Shown here piece after piece: positions 34,939 through 43,464 of a DNA stretch of 64,000 nt (positions within the stretch are counted from its first letter, which is position 1; every line of letters starts with the position of its first letter). The stretch is from Ga0077530 sp046293075 (GTDB lineage Bacteria; Pseudomonadota; Alphaproteobacteria; Rhizobiales; Hyphomicrobiaceae). The notes beneath the pieces were generated by a model. It ran no database searches. It was not told the DNA's origin and saw only the letters and a list, made by a program, of their open reading frames with translations. The stretch lies in assembly GCA_046293075.1 (NCBI GenBank), contig JBKBPL010000001.1, positions 1 to 64,000 on the forward strand. The letters are read 5' to 3'. The position numbers and the translations under genes were made by a program.

Positions 34939-35997
34939 TTGGCGAGCGACTTGGGGCGTGCGGCGGGCTCGCGCCGTCCGCTGGCGCTGACAATGGGCGA
35001 CCCGGCCGGCATCGGTCTCGACATCACGCTGCAGGCGTGGCGCGATCGTGTCAGCAATGGCGCCCCTCCCTTCGTGCTCTACGCCGACCCGTCCGCTGTC
35101 GCCGAACGCGCCCGCGTGCTCGGCATCGCAGTCGAGCTTGCCGTCTGTGAGGACCTTCAGGCGGGGCGCGACGCATTCCTGACGCGTCTGCCAGTACGTC
35201 CCGTGCCCTTGGCTGTGCCTGCCGCCGCCGGGCGGACGGATGTGCGCAATGCCGGCGCCATCATCGCGGCCATTGACCTTGCCGTTGCCGACGCTGTCGC
35301 GGGCCGGGTTTCCGCTGTCGCGACGAACCCGATTGCCAAGAGCACGCTCTTGCGTGCCGGCTTCCGCCATCCAGGCCACACGGAGTACCTCGCAGAACTT
35401 GCCGAGCGCCACCATCCCGGGAAGCGGTGGGTGCCTGTGATGATGCTAGCCTCGGAAACCCTGCGGGTGGTGCCGCTGACGGTTCACGTCCCGATCGCAC
35501 GCGTGCCGGCGCTCCTGACGACGGCGCGCGTCACCGAGACTGTGCGCATTGTCGCCGAGGCTTTGGCTTCTGATTTCGGCATCGCGCGCCCGCGCATTGC
35601 TGTCACCGGTCTCAATCCGCACGCGGGGGAAGCCGGCACCATCGGTCGCGAGGAGGTGGTGGCCATCGCGCCGGCGATAGCCGCACTGCAAGCCGAGGGG
35701 CTGGCGGTGACGGGGCCGCATTCGGCGGACTCGCTCTTTCACGACGAGGCCCGCAAACACTATGACGCCGTCGTGACGATGTATCACGACCAGGCCCTGA
35801 TCCCGATCAAGACGCTGGCCTTCGATACAGCGGTGAATGTTACCCTTGGCCTGCCGTTCGTGCGCACCTCGCCGGATCATGGGACGGCGTTCGACATCGC
35901 GGGGACTGGTAAGGCTTCCCCGTCGAGCCTCGTGGCGGCCTTGAAGCTCGGCGTGGCGCTCGCCGACCGCCGCGCAGCGGCCGCGCACCATGCCTGA
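34939..35997 (+). CDS. pdxA: 4-hydroxythreonine-4-phosphate dehydrogenase
   Basis: A 352-residue NAD-dependent enzyme of the DXP-dependent vitamin B6 pathway. It has LALTMGDPAGIG at the N-terminus, HPGHTEYLAELAERH with metal-binding histidines, GLNPHAGEAGTIGREE, and MYHDQALIPIKTLAFD. The only start that keeps the first strand is TTG at 34939, with GGGAGCAGGA just upstream; the first ATG would cut the MGDPAGIG motif. It overlaps rsmA by eight bases. Confidence 0.96.
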   Translation: MASDLGRAAGSRRPLALTMGDPAGIGLDITLQAWRDRVSNGAPPFVLYADPSAVAERARVLGIAVELAVCEDLQAGRDAFLTRLPVRPVPLAVPAAAGRTDVRNAGAIIAAIDLAVADAVAGRVSAVATNPIAKSTLLRAGFRHPGHTEYLAELAERHHPGKRWVPVMMLASETLRVVPLTVHVPIARVPALLTTARVTETVRIVAEALASDFGIARPRIAVTGLNPHAGEAGTIGREEVVAIAPAIAALQAEGLAVTGPHSADSLFHDEARKHYDAVVTMYHDQALIPIKTLAFDTAVNVTLGLPFVRTSPDHGTAFDIAGTGKASPSSLVAALKLGVALADRRAAAAHHA

Positions 35998-36868
35998 GGG
36001 GCGCCAGCCGCCAGGCGATGGCCTGCCGCCGCTGCGCGAGGTGATCGCCGCGCTCGCGATCGATGCGAAGAAGAGCCTCGGCCAGAACTTCATTCTCGAT
36101 CTCAACCTGACCCGGCGGATCGCGCGCCTGGCGGCGCCGCTCGACGAGACCACGGTCGTCGAGGTCGGTCCCGGCCCTGGCGGCCTTACGCGGGCATTGC
36201 TGATGGAAGGGGCACGCCGCGTCGTGGTTGTCGAGCGAGACGAGCGCTGCGCGCCGGCGCTGGCTCAGATCGCCGAAGCCTACCCGGGGCGGCTCTCAGT
36301 CCATCTCGGCGACGCGCTGCACGTCGACTGGCGGGCGCTGCTGCCACCGGACGCCGGCCGCACGGCGATCATCGCGAACCTTCCCTACAATGTCGCGACG
36401 CGGCTTCTCGTCGGTTGGCTTGAAACCGATCCCTGGCCGCCCTGGTGGGAACGCATGGTGCTGATGTTCCAGAAAGAGGTGGCCGAGCGCATCGTCGCCG
36501 AGCCCGGCAGCAAGGCCTATGGCCGCCTCGCCGTCATTGCGCAGTGGCGTACGACGCCGCGTATCGCCCTGACGCTCGGCCCCGAGGCCTTTACACCGCC
36601 GCCCAAGGTCGCCTCTGCCGTCGTCATGTTCCTGCCGCGCGCCACGCCCGAACCGGCGTGCTCGGTGACGTGGCTCGGCCGCGTCACAGCGGCAGCCTTC
36701 GGCCAGCGAAGGAAAATGCTGCGCCAGAGCCTGCGAACGCTCATCGCCGATCCGTTGCCGCTGCTCGAAGCCGCGGGTGTGGCGCCGGAGCTGCGCGCCG
36801 AGCAGGTCGATGTCGCAACCTTCGCGCGGCTGGCGCGGGTGGCTGAACGCCTCGCGCCACCGCGATGA
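35990..36868 (+). CDS. rsmA: 16S rRNA (adenine(1518)-N(6)/adenine(1519)-N(6))-dimethyltransferase
   Basis: A 292-residue KsgA/RsmA enzyme that dimethylates two adenines in helix 45 of 16S rRNA, a late checkpoint in 30S assembly. It has KKSLGQNFILDLNLTRRIA, the SAM motif VEVGPGPGGLTRAL, and the target-base motif NLPYNVAT. The start overlaps the pdxA end (ATG at 35990), so the two are translationally coupled. Confidence 0.97.
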   Translation: MPEGRQPPGDGLPPLREVIAALAIDAKKSLGQNFILDLNLTRRIARLAAPLDETTVVEVGPGPGGLTRALLMEGARRVVVVERDERCAPALAQIAEAYPGRLSVHLGDALHVDWRALLPPDAGRTAIIANLPYNVATRLLVGWLETDPWPPWWERMVLMFQKEVAERIVAEPGSKAYGRLAVIAQWRTTPRIALTLGPEAFTPPPKVASAVVMFLPRATPEPACSVTWLGRVTAAAFGQRRKMLRQSLRTLIADPLPLLEAAGVAPELRAEQVDVATFARLARVAERLAPPR

Positions 36869-36980
36869 GCGGTCGCAGGTCATTGATGTGCATCAAGGAG
36901 CACCTTTGCTGCCAGTGCGAAGTCTCTGCCATGTACGAAGCTCCATGATGAGCTGTTGCGTCTCATGTCAGGAGGCAGAC

Positions 36981-37505
36981 ATGCCGATCTCCAAGAAGGC
37001 AATTTTCGCAGCATTGACAGTGTCGGCGCTTGCTGTGACCTCGGTGGCCATGGCTCAGGGTGGTCCGGGCATGATGGGCTATGGCGGTGGTCCTGGGCGC
37101 GGGTGGTTCATGTGGGATGGCTGGGGCCCGCGCTGGGGCGGACCTGACGCGATGATCGACCGGGTCGACGGTCGCCTCGCGTTCCTGAAAGCCGAGCTCA
37201 AGATCACGGATGCTCAATCCGCGGCATGGAACAAGCTCGCCGACGCGATCCGAACCTCGGTCAGGAACCGTACCGAGCGCATGCGGGGCCGGTGGTCTGG
37301 GGATGACAGCGGCAAGACGCTGATCGAGCGCCTCGAAGCGCGCGAGCAGTACATGACCGCCCACCTCGAAGAGCTGAAACAGATCAAGGCGGCGTGGAGC
37401 GAGCTCTATCAGAGCCTCTCCGATAGCCAGAAGAAAGAGGCCGATGAGATCGTGCTGCCGATGATGGGCTTGGGCGGTCCCGGCATGGGCATGCGCTTTC
37501 GCTGA
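36981..37505 (+). CDS. Spy/CpxP-family (LTXXQ) periplasmic protein
   Basis: A 174-residue exported protein. The signal peptide MPISKKAIFAALTVSALAVTS is cleaved near AMAQG; a Gly/Met/Trp-rich stretch follows (about 27-60). The helical Spy-like domain contains LKITDAQSAAWNKLADAIR, matching the LTxxQ-type repeat. Spy/CpxP proteins are periplasmic stress chaperones or metal sensors. GGAGG precedes the ATG at 36981. It leads a plus-strand pair with the c-type cytochrome. Confidence 0.85.
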   Translation: MPISKKAIFAALTVSALAVTSVAMAQGGPGMMGYGGGPGRGWFMWDGWGPRWGGPDAMIDRVDGRLAFLKAELKITDAQSAAWNKLADAIRTSVRNRTERMRGRWSGDDSGKTLIERLEAREQYMTAHLEELKQIKAAWSELYQSLSDSQKKEADEIVLPMMGLGGPGMGMRFR

Positions 37506-37569
37506 GCGTGGATAAATGCGGCGCGCCTGATGTTCGCGGACATCGGCCCCCACACCGAGGGAGCGCGAC

Positions 37570-37902
37570 ATGAGATGGTGGGGCGTGTTCGCGCTGCTGC
37601 TCGGCCTGATGCTTATGGTCGGGGCCCCGTTTGAGGCCGTTGGCCAGGAGCCATCGATCGCACGAGGGCAGGCTCTGGCCGAGCGCCACTGCGCCCGCTG
37701 CCATGCCGTAGGCCTTACCGGCCAGAGCCGCGACAAGCAGGCGCCGCCCTTCCGCGAGCTACCGAGGCGCTATCCGGTCGAGCATCTGGCTGAAAGCCTG
37801 GCCGAGGGCATTGTGGTCGGCCACAACGGCATGCCGGAGTTCATCTTCGATCCGCCGGATATCGAGGCTCTCCTCTCGTACATCGCAAGCCTTGCACAAT
37901 AG
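37570..37902 (+). CDS. Mono-haem c-type cytochrome
   Basis: A 110-residue periplasmic cytochrome. A signal peptide (LLLGLMLMVGAPFEAVG) is followed by the haem site CARCH at about 41-45 and a likely distal methionine in HNGMPEF near residue 88, a class I arrangement. It ends with the usual helix IEALLSYIASL. Electron partners are unknown. It lies 64 bases after the Spy-like gene and converges with the metal ATPase. Confidence 0.92.
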   Translation: MRWWGVFALLLGLMLMVGAPFEAVGQEPSIARGQALAERHCARCHAVGLTGQSRDKQAPPFRELPRRYPVEHLAESLAEGIVVGHNGMPEFIFDPPDIEALLSYIASLAQ

Positions 37903-37955
37903 CCGGTGCGGCCGCGTGCCATGCGGCGCATTCCGCCTTCGTGCGCCTCACGGCG

Positions 37956-39944
37956 TCACGAGCCTGTGTCTCGTGCGACCGGCTTCGCCACAGTTCGCAC
38001 CATGTGAGCCACCCTCTGATCCTCCAGCGGCCCGCGGGGCCCTGTGAGCCAGGATGGCCCGCCGTCCGACCGGATGGAGTCGAAGAGCAGCCGAAGTCCG
38101 TTCAGGACGACGAGAACCGTGCCTCCTTCGTGTCCGACAACAGCCAGGGGCAACGGCAGCTCGAAGAAAAGTGCACCCGAGACCAGCAACAGCATCGCGC
38201 CCATGGCGAAGGCGAGGTTCTGGCGGATGATGCGCGCCGTTCGCCGGGCCAGCCGGTACGCGGCCGCAAGGCGCGCCATGTCCTCGGACAGCAGCGCCAC
38301 ATCGGCCGCCTGCAGGGCCACATCGCTGCCAGCGGCGCCCATGGCGATGCCGACGTCGGCGCGGGCGAGCGCGGCCGCGTCATTTACCCCATCGCCCACG
38401 AATGCCACCTTCCCCGCCTTGCTCATATCTTCCACCAGGCGGACCTTGTCTTCTGGATGCAGATCCGACCAGATGGCCTCGTCGGCGAGCCCAAGCTCCG
38501 CCCCGATTTGCGCGGCCACGGGACGGCGATCGCCTGTCATCAGCGTGATGCGCGCGATCCCGGCCTCACGCAGGGCCTCGATGCCCATGCGCGAGGTTGG
38601 GCGCAAACGATCGGCAATCGCGACGGCGCCCAGGAGATGCTTCCCGCGCCCCATCCAAATCACCGTCTGCGCCGCTCTGGCGAGGTGCTGATAGGCCGGG
38701 TCGGCGAGATCGGCCCCCATGCGTGCGGCCATGCGGGGATTGCCGGCCCAAATAGTGCCGACGCGATCCCGGCCGGTGATGCCTTCGCTCGGATGTGCGA
38801 CGACATCCGCAACCGAGGCGGCGGCAAGCCCTCGCCGCTTGGCGGCGTCGCGTATGGCCTCGGCGATGCTATGCTCGGACTGTGCCTCGAGGCCGGCGAG
38901 AAGGCTGAGGAAGTCGTTCTCTGGCATCACTGGCGAGACGATGGCCGTGACCTCGGCGCGACCGGTGGTCAAGGTGCCGGTCTTGTCGAAGGCAAATTGC
39001 GTGACGGCAGCGAAGGTCTCGAGAGCGGCGCCGCCCTTGAACAGGACGCCGCCGCGTGCCGCTGCCGACAGCGCCGAGAGGATGGCTGCGGGCACGCTGA
39101 TGACAATGGCGCACGGGCTTGCCGCAACGAGCACGACCGCCGCGCGGTACAGCGCATCGTGCCATTCCCGGCCGAGCCACAAGAGAACGCCGAGAACCAA
39201 GGTCGATCCGACGAGAACGGCAATGGTGTAGCGCTGGCCGAACCACGCACTGAAACGCTCCGACGGCGCGCGGGCAGCGTGGGCTTTCGTCACCTGCTGG
39301 ATCATGCGCGCGACGGTGCTGTCGCTGGACGTGGCCGTGACCCGCATCTCGAGCACGGAGCTCTGGTTGACGGTGGCCTCGAAGACTTTGGCGCCGGGGG
39401 CCTTGTGGACGGGCATCGATTCGCCGGTCACCGTGGATTCGTCGAGGTATCCCTCCCCGGTGAGGATCAGACCGTCGACCGGGATCTTTGCGCCAGGGCG
39501 CACCACGAGGACGTCGCCCACCGCGACTTCGGCAATGGGCACTTCCTGGATTTCGCCGGCGGCGTTTCTTCGCAGCGCGGTCTCGGGGCGAAGCGCCATC
39601 AGCGCCTCAACTTCCCGCCGCGCGCGGCCCATCGCCAAGGTCTCCATCGTTGTGGAGAGGCTGAACAGGAACAGCAGCACCGCCCCCTCGGCCGGCGCGC
39701 CGACCGCGGCAGCGGCCAACGCGGCGAGCACCATCAGGAGATCGATGTCGAAGACGTGCTCTTGCCAGAGTGTCGCGAGCGCACGCCGGCCTGCCGGCAG
39801 CCCGCCAGCGAGGTACACAAGAGCAAAACCGAACGCGGCCAGGGCATGCGCGCCCACGTGCGCGGCGCCGAAGCCCACGATGATGCCGATGAGGGTGAGC
39901 GTGCTCAGGGCGATGCTGATCCGCTCGGTCGTTCGGTCGCTCAT
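37956..39944 (-). CDS. P1B-4 type heavy-metal ATPase (Co2+/Fe2+/Zn2+ export class)
   Basis: A 662-residue P-type ATPase without an N-terminal metal-binding domain. Visible are VTGESMPVHKAPG (actuator), DKTGTLTTGRAEV (phosphorylation site) and VGDGVNDAAALARADVGIAMG (hinge). The membrane metal motif is SPC (VAASPCAIVISVP), not CPC, and the penultimate helix has HEGGT. SPC with HEGxT defines the P1B-4 subgroup (CoaT, CtpD), which exports cobalt or ferrous iron. The ATG at 39944 (MSDRTTERI) was chosen; a longer frame exists upstream. Dodecin is divergent. Confidence 0.92.
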   Translation of the reverse strand: MSDRTTERISIALSTLTLIGIIVGFGAAHVGAHALAAFGFALVYLAGGLPAGRRALATLWQEHVFDIDLLMVLAALAAAAVGAPAEGAVLLFLFSLSTTMETLAMGRARREVEALMALRPETALRRNAAGEIQEVPIAEVAVGDVLVVRPGAKIPVDGLILTGEGYLDESTVTGESMPVHKAPGAKVFEATVNQSSVLEMRVTATSSDSTVARMIQQVTKAHAARAPSERFSAWFGQRYTIAVLVGSTLVLGVLLWLGREWHDALYRAAVVLVAASPCAIVISVPAAILSALSAAARGGVLFKGGAALETFAAVTQFAFDKTGTLTTGRAEVTAIVSPVMPENDFLSLLAGLEAQSEHSIAEAIRDAAKRRGLAAASVADVVAHPSEGITGRDRVGTIWAGNPRMAARMGADLADPAYQHLARAAQTVIWMGRGKHLLGAVAIADRLRPTSRMGIEALREAGIARITLMTGDRRPVAAQIGAELGLADEAIWSDLHPEDKVRLVEDMSKAGKVAFVGDGVNDAAALARADVGIAMGAAGSDVALQAADVALLSEDMARLAAAYRLARRTARIIRQNLAFAMGAMLLLVSGALFFELPLPLAVVGHEGGTVLVVLNGLRLLFDSIRSDGGPSWLTGPRGPLEDQRVAHMVRTVAKPVARDTGS

Positions 39945-40128
39945 GCTGTTCCAATCATGTCCGGTCTGCCGCTGACCGTGGCGGGCGATGGCTTGGTGTA
40001 GGCAGTGTCGCCGTTTGACGCCCGAAGAGCCAGATGCTACCGAGGTCGTGCTGAGACGGACGGACACCGGCCGCTCTCATGGCCGTGTTCGCCGAAGCCT
40101 CGCCAATGTCAAGGGTAGGAGGCACGCG

Positions 40129-40344
40129 ATGCCGAGCAGCGTCTACAAGATCATCGAACTCGTTGGCACAAGCCCCGAGTCCTGGGAGCTGGCCGCAAAG
40201 AGTGCGGTCGAGCGCGCCGGTCAGTCCTTGCGGGACCTGCGCATCGCGGAGGTGGTACAGCAGGACCTTGTCGTCGAGGATGGCAAGGTGAAAGCGTACC
40301 GCAGCCGGCTGAAAGTCTCGTTCAAGTACGAGGGCGGTGGCTGA
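40129..40344 (+). CDS. Dodecin family flavin-binding protein
   Basis: A 71-residue small protein of the dodecin fold, which assembles as a dodecamer and stores or buffers flavins (or CoA). It matches the pattern VYKIIELVGTSPESWELAA with the conserved tryptophan, followed by RIAEVVQQDLVVEDGKVKAYR. GGTAGGAGG lies nine bases before the ATG, making the start clear. The neighbours are stress-type genes. Confidence 0.93.
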   Translation: MPSSVYKIIELVGTSPESWELAAKSAVERAGQSLRDLRIAEVVQQDLVVEDGKVKAYRSRLKVSFKYEGGG

Positions 40345-40463
40345 TCCACCATTAGAGTTCGGACTGGACGGCTCCTTCGCGGCGGGCGGAGGGGCGTGTC
40401 ATAGGCGTGCCCTGCTCATGCGGTAGGGTCGGCAGGAATGCGCGAGCGGCGAGGAGGGATGTG

Positions 40464-40697
40464 ATGTTTCTGCCAGCAGACTATCTCTGGCTTGAGCCGG
40501 TGCTCATAGCGACCGTGGTGGTCTTCGTCATCTCACTCGTCGGCAATGCGCTGGCGTTCGGCAGCCGGGTCACAAACGCATTTGTGACGGCGGTGGTGTT
40601 CGCGGTGGTCTTCGGTGCTCTCGTCTACTACGGCTACGGCAATGTCTCGATGTCTGTCTCGACAAGACCCAGTCCGACAGCCCCGGCGAGCAAGTGA
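40464..40697 (+). CDS. Small two-helix membrane protein
   Basis: A 77-residue protein with two membrane segments (about 10-30 and 38-58). A good ribosome binding site (GAGGAGGGA) fixes the ATG at 40464. The loop between the helices is short (FGSRVTN) and the tail is polar. No family was recognised. It follows dodecin by 120 bases on the same strand and may share its transcript. Confidence 0.65.
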   Translation: MFLPADYLWLEPVLIATVVVFVISLVGNALAFGSRVTNAFVTAVVFAVVFGALVYYGYGNVSMSVSTRPSPTAPASK

Positions 40698-40796
40698 GGG
40701 GCGCCTTGCAGGCCGGCTTCTCGACGTCGCGCATGAGGCGGACTTCGAAAGATGACGTCGCGGGACCGTCCGAGGTCATCGTGGACGGGGCGCTGC

Positions 40797-41699
40797 TCAG
40801 TCGCGGCCAGGATCATAGCGATGGCTGTGGCGCCACTCGGCCATGAAGTAGGAGAGCGACTCATCCACGCTCTCCGGCATGACGATGCGGATTGTCACGA
40901 GCTGATCGCCAATTGAGCCATCCGTCGCGCTGCGCACGCCCTTGCCCTTGAGGCGGAAGACGCGCCCCGAGCTGGTGCCCTTGGGGATCTGCAGCGCGAC
41001 GCGGCCCGAGACCGTCGCGACCTCGATCTTGCCGCCGAGCACCGCCTCATCGATCGTGATCGGCAGCTCGAGCAGGATATCGTTGCCGATCCGCTTGAAC
41101 TTTGCATGCGGGCGGATGTGGATCTCGACGAGCGCGTCACCGTTCTCGCCGCCGCGCAGACCTGGCGTGCCCTTGCCCTTGAGCCGCAGCACCTGCCCGT
41201 CCGCGACGCCCTCGGGCACGGTGAGATCGAGCGTGCCCGCCTCCGGCATGGTGACGCGCTTCCTGACGCCGCTGACGGCTTCCATGAAGTCGACTTCGAG
41301 CGTGTAGCGGACATCCTGGCCGCGCAGGCTGAACCCGGGACCACGCGCGCCGCGCCCTCCGAAGAGGTCGGAAAAGATGTCGGTGACGCCGGTTTCCCGC
41401 GCCCCATTGGCGCCACTGCCGGAGCCGTTGGCCCAGCCGGCTCCGGCGCCGTTCCTCGCGTAGGTCCGCACGGGTTCGCCCTGCGCGTCGATTTCGCCGT
41501 CGTCGTAACGCCGCCGCTTTGTCGCGTCGCCGAGGATGTCGTAGGCGGCCGTTACGCGCTTGAAGCGGTCGCTGGCGGCCGGGTCGTCCGGACGTACGTC
41601 GGGATGGAGCTCCTTGGCCAGCCGCCGATAGGCCCGCCTGATCTCGTCATCCCGCGCGCCCTTGGGAACGCCCAGAACCGTATAGAGGTCATCAGACAT
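40797..41699 (-). CDS. DnaJ-like co-chaperone (CbpA type)
   Basis: A 300-residue protein. An N-terminal J domain (about 3-68) includes the HPD motif in LAKELHPDVRPDD, which stimulates the DnaK ATPase. A Gly/Asn-rich linker (about 80-105) precedes the DnaJ C-terminal substrate-binding repeats (VSGVRKRVTMPEAGTLDLTV, LKGKGTPGLRGGENGDALVE). There is no cysteine-rich zinc domain, so it belongs to the CbpA-like class rather than DnaJ itself. The ATG is at 41699. Confidence 0.92.
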   Translation of the reverse strand: MSDDLYTVLGVPKGARDDEIRRAYRRLAKELHPDVRPDDPAASDRFKRVTAAYDILGDATKRRRYDDGEIDAQGEPVRTYARNGAGAGWANGSGSGANGARETGVTDIFSDLFGGRGARGPGFSLRGQDVRYTLEVDFMEAVSGVRKRVTMPEAGTLDLTVPEGVADGQVLRLKGKGTPGLRGGENGDALVEIHIRPHAKFKRIGNDILLELPITIDEAVLGGKIEVATVSGRVALQIPKGTSSGRVFRLKGKGVRSATDGSIGDQLVTIRIVMPESVDESLSYFMAEWRHSHRYDPGRD

Positions 41700-41922
41700 G
41701 AGGACCGCTTGTCAGCCCGTTGAAACCCGGCACCGAAGAAGAACGCTCTCCGCCGCTGGAGCCAGAGAGCGCGATTCGTGCTGCCGATGGAACCGCCACA
41801 TCCTCCCATCTGCAACAAAGATGCTCTAGCGCGGGATTCCGGCAACTTCGCGCCAATCCACACCGTTGGTTGATCGATCGGACGCCGGCGCGCTCATGTG
41901 ACACGGAGCCGCTAAGTGGCTT

Positions 41923-43464
41923 TCACGCATAGCGAATTTCTGGCTTGTGGTCGACCAGCTCGGCAAGCACCTCGAAACGGCGGCGCAGCCGCTCGCCGTC
42001 GAGTGCGCGATGCGTGGCCGGCAACGTCAGGACGAGCTTGCCCGACTCGTAGCTGAGCGGGGTCTCGTCGATGATGCCGGGCCGTCCGATCGAAAGCATG
42101 TGGGCGGAACGGATTGCGGCGCCGAGAATGCGGGCCCGCTTCAGCGTCCGCCGCGACACCAGCGCCTTGAGCGCCGCGGGCAGCTCGTCCTCGCCGCCGG
42201 AGACGCGGCCTGTCCCGACATGGCGGAAGTAGACCGTGAGCGCGAGGAAGATGCGCCCCTCGTGATCGATCCCACCGAGGCCGGCATGGGCTACGGTGTT
42301 CAGGCTCTGTTCGCCGCGATGGTCGGGATGCGCGCGCCAGCCGACATCCGAGATGAGGCAGGCCGCATGGCGCAGGCGCAGCTCCTCCGGGCTCTCCCTC
42401 GGGCCGGAATCGGTGAACAGCGCATCCGTCCAAAGGCAAAGTTCGCGGGCGTGCGCGAGCGATCGGGAGTGCAGGCGGGCATGATCCTCGCAGAAGGCAA
42501 GGAGCGGGTCGCGCCGGCGCTCGGCCGGTGAGAGCAGGCTGAAGACCAGTCCCTCGCGCACGCCGAAGACGGAGAAGACGACTTCCTTCGGCTTCATGCG
42601 CCGCAGGACGCGCTCGAGCACCAGCGCGCCATAGGGCAGGACCTCGCGCCGCGCCCGCGCCACCTCCTCGATGCCGCGGATGTCGGTGATCTTTTTCGAC
42701 CGTCGGATGGTCTCGCAGAAGTCGATGCAGGCGCGATGCTCGATGCTGTAGCCATGCATGACGCGCAGCGGGTACCGGCGCTGGTCCATATGGAGCTTGG
42801 CCAGCGAGCGCCACGTGCCGCCGACAGCGTAGAACGTGCGGCCCTCGCCGGCGGAGAGCCAAGGGAGCTCGGCGAGGCTCGCGTCGACGATCTCGAGGGC
42901 CCGCTCGAGCTTGCCGCCCGAGGAATCGATGAGCCGCAGGCCGCCGAGCGGCAAGGTCGCGGCGACCGTCGACCTGGCCCCGGCGATATCGATCAGCTCG
43001 AGGCTGCCGCCGCCGAGGTCGCCGACGACGCCGTCGGCGTCGGGGATGCCCATGAGCGTGCCGCTCGCCGCAAGCTCGGCCTCGCGGGCGCCCGAGAGGA
43101 CGGCGATGCCGGCGCCGATCGCCTGCTCGCCGCGCGCGATGAACTCGGGGCCGTTCGCCGCCTCGCGCACCGCTGCGGTCGCGATGGCGCGCACGTTCTT
43201 GACGCCGAGCACGCGGTTGATCGCATGAAAGCGGCGCAGGGCCTCGATCGCGCGCTCGACGGCATCGGCATCGAGACGGCCGGTCGACGCGACAGTGCGC
43301 CCGAGGCCGCAGAGGACCTTTTCATTGAATAGCGGCGCGGGGCTGCGGATGGCACCCTCGTAGACGACAAGCCGGACCGAGTTGGACCCGATATCGACCA
43401 CGGCGATCGGCTCGAGTTCATTGCGCTCTGCCGGTCGGTCGTCTCTGCCCTCAGCAAACGTCAC
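41923..43464 (-). CDS. ppx: Exopolyphosphatase / Ppx-GppA family phosphatase
   Basis: A 513-residue actin-fold phosphatase that hydrolyses polyphosphate or pppGpp. The phosphate loops are VVDIGSNSVRLVVYEG and GDLGGGSLELIDIAG, with RAIATAAVREAANG between them. The C-terminal part (about 320-513) is an HD-like helical domain. It starts with GTG at 43464, overlapping the ppk stop by four bases (GTGA), so the making and breaking of polyphosphate are co-translated. Confidence 0.94.
   Translation of the reverse strand: MTFAEGRDDRPAERNELEPIAVVDIGSNSVRLVVYEGAIRSPAPLFNEKVLCGLGRTVASTGRLDADAVERAIEALRRFHAINRVLGVKNVRAIATAAVREAANGPEFIARGEQAIGAGIAVLSGAREAELAASGTLMGIPDADGVVGDLGGGSLELIDIAGARSTVAATLPLGGLRLIDSSGGKLERALEIVDASLAELPWLSAGEGRTFYAVGGTWRSLAKLHMDQRRYPLRVMHGYSIEHRACIDFCETIRRSKKITDIRGIEEVARARREVLPYGALVLERVLRRMKPKEVVFSVFGVREGLVFSLLSPAERRRDPLLAFCEDHARLHSRSLAHARELCLWTDALFTDSGPRESPEELRLRHAACLISDVGWRAHPDHRGEQSLNTVAHAGLGGIDHEGRIFLALTVYFRHVGTGRVSGGEDELPAALKALVSRRTLKRARILGAAIRSAHMLSIGRPGIIDETPLSYESGKLVLTLPATHRALDGERLRRRFEVLAELVDHKPEIRYA

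Noticed and set aside
37941..40001. A 686-codon open frame antisense to the metal ATPase gene
   Set aside because: The ATPase frame carries every catalytic motif; the antisense frame has no recognisable domain and is a product of high GC codon bias.
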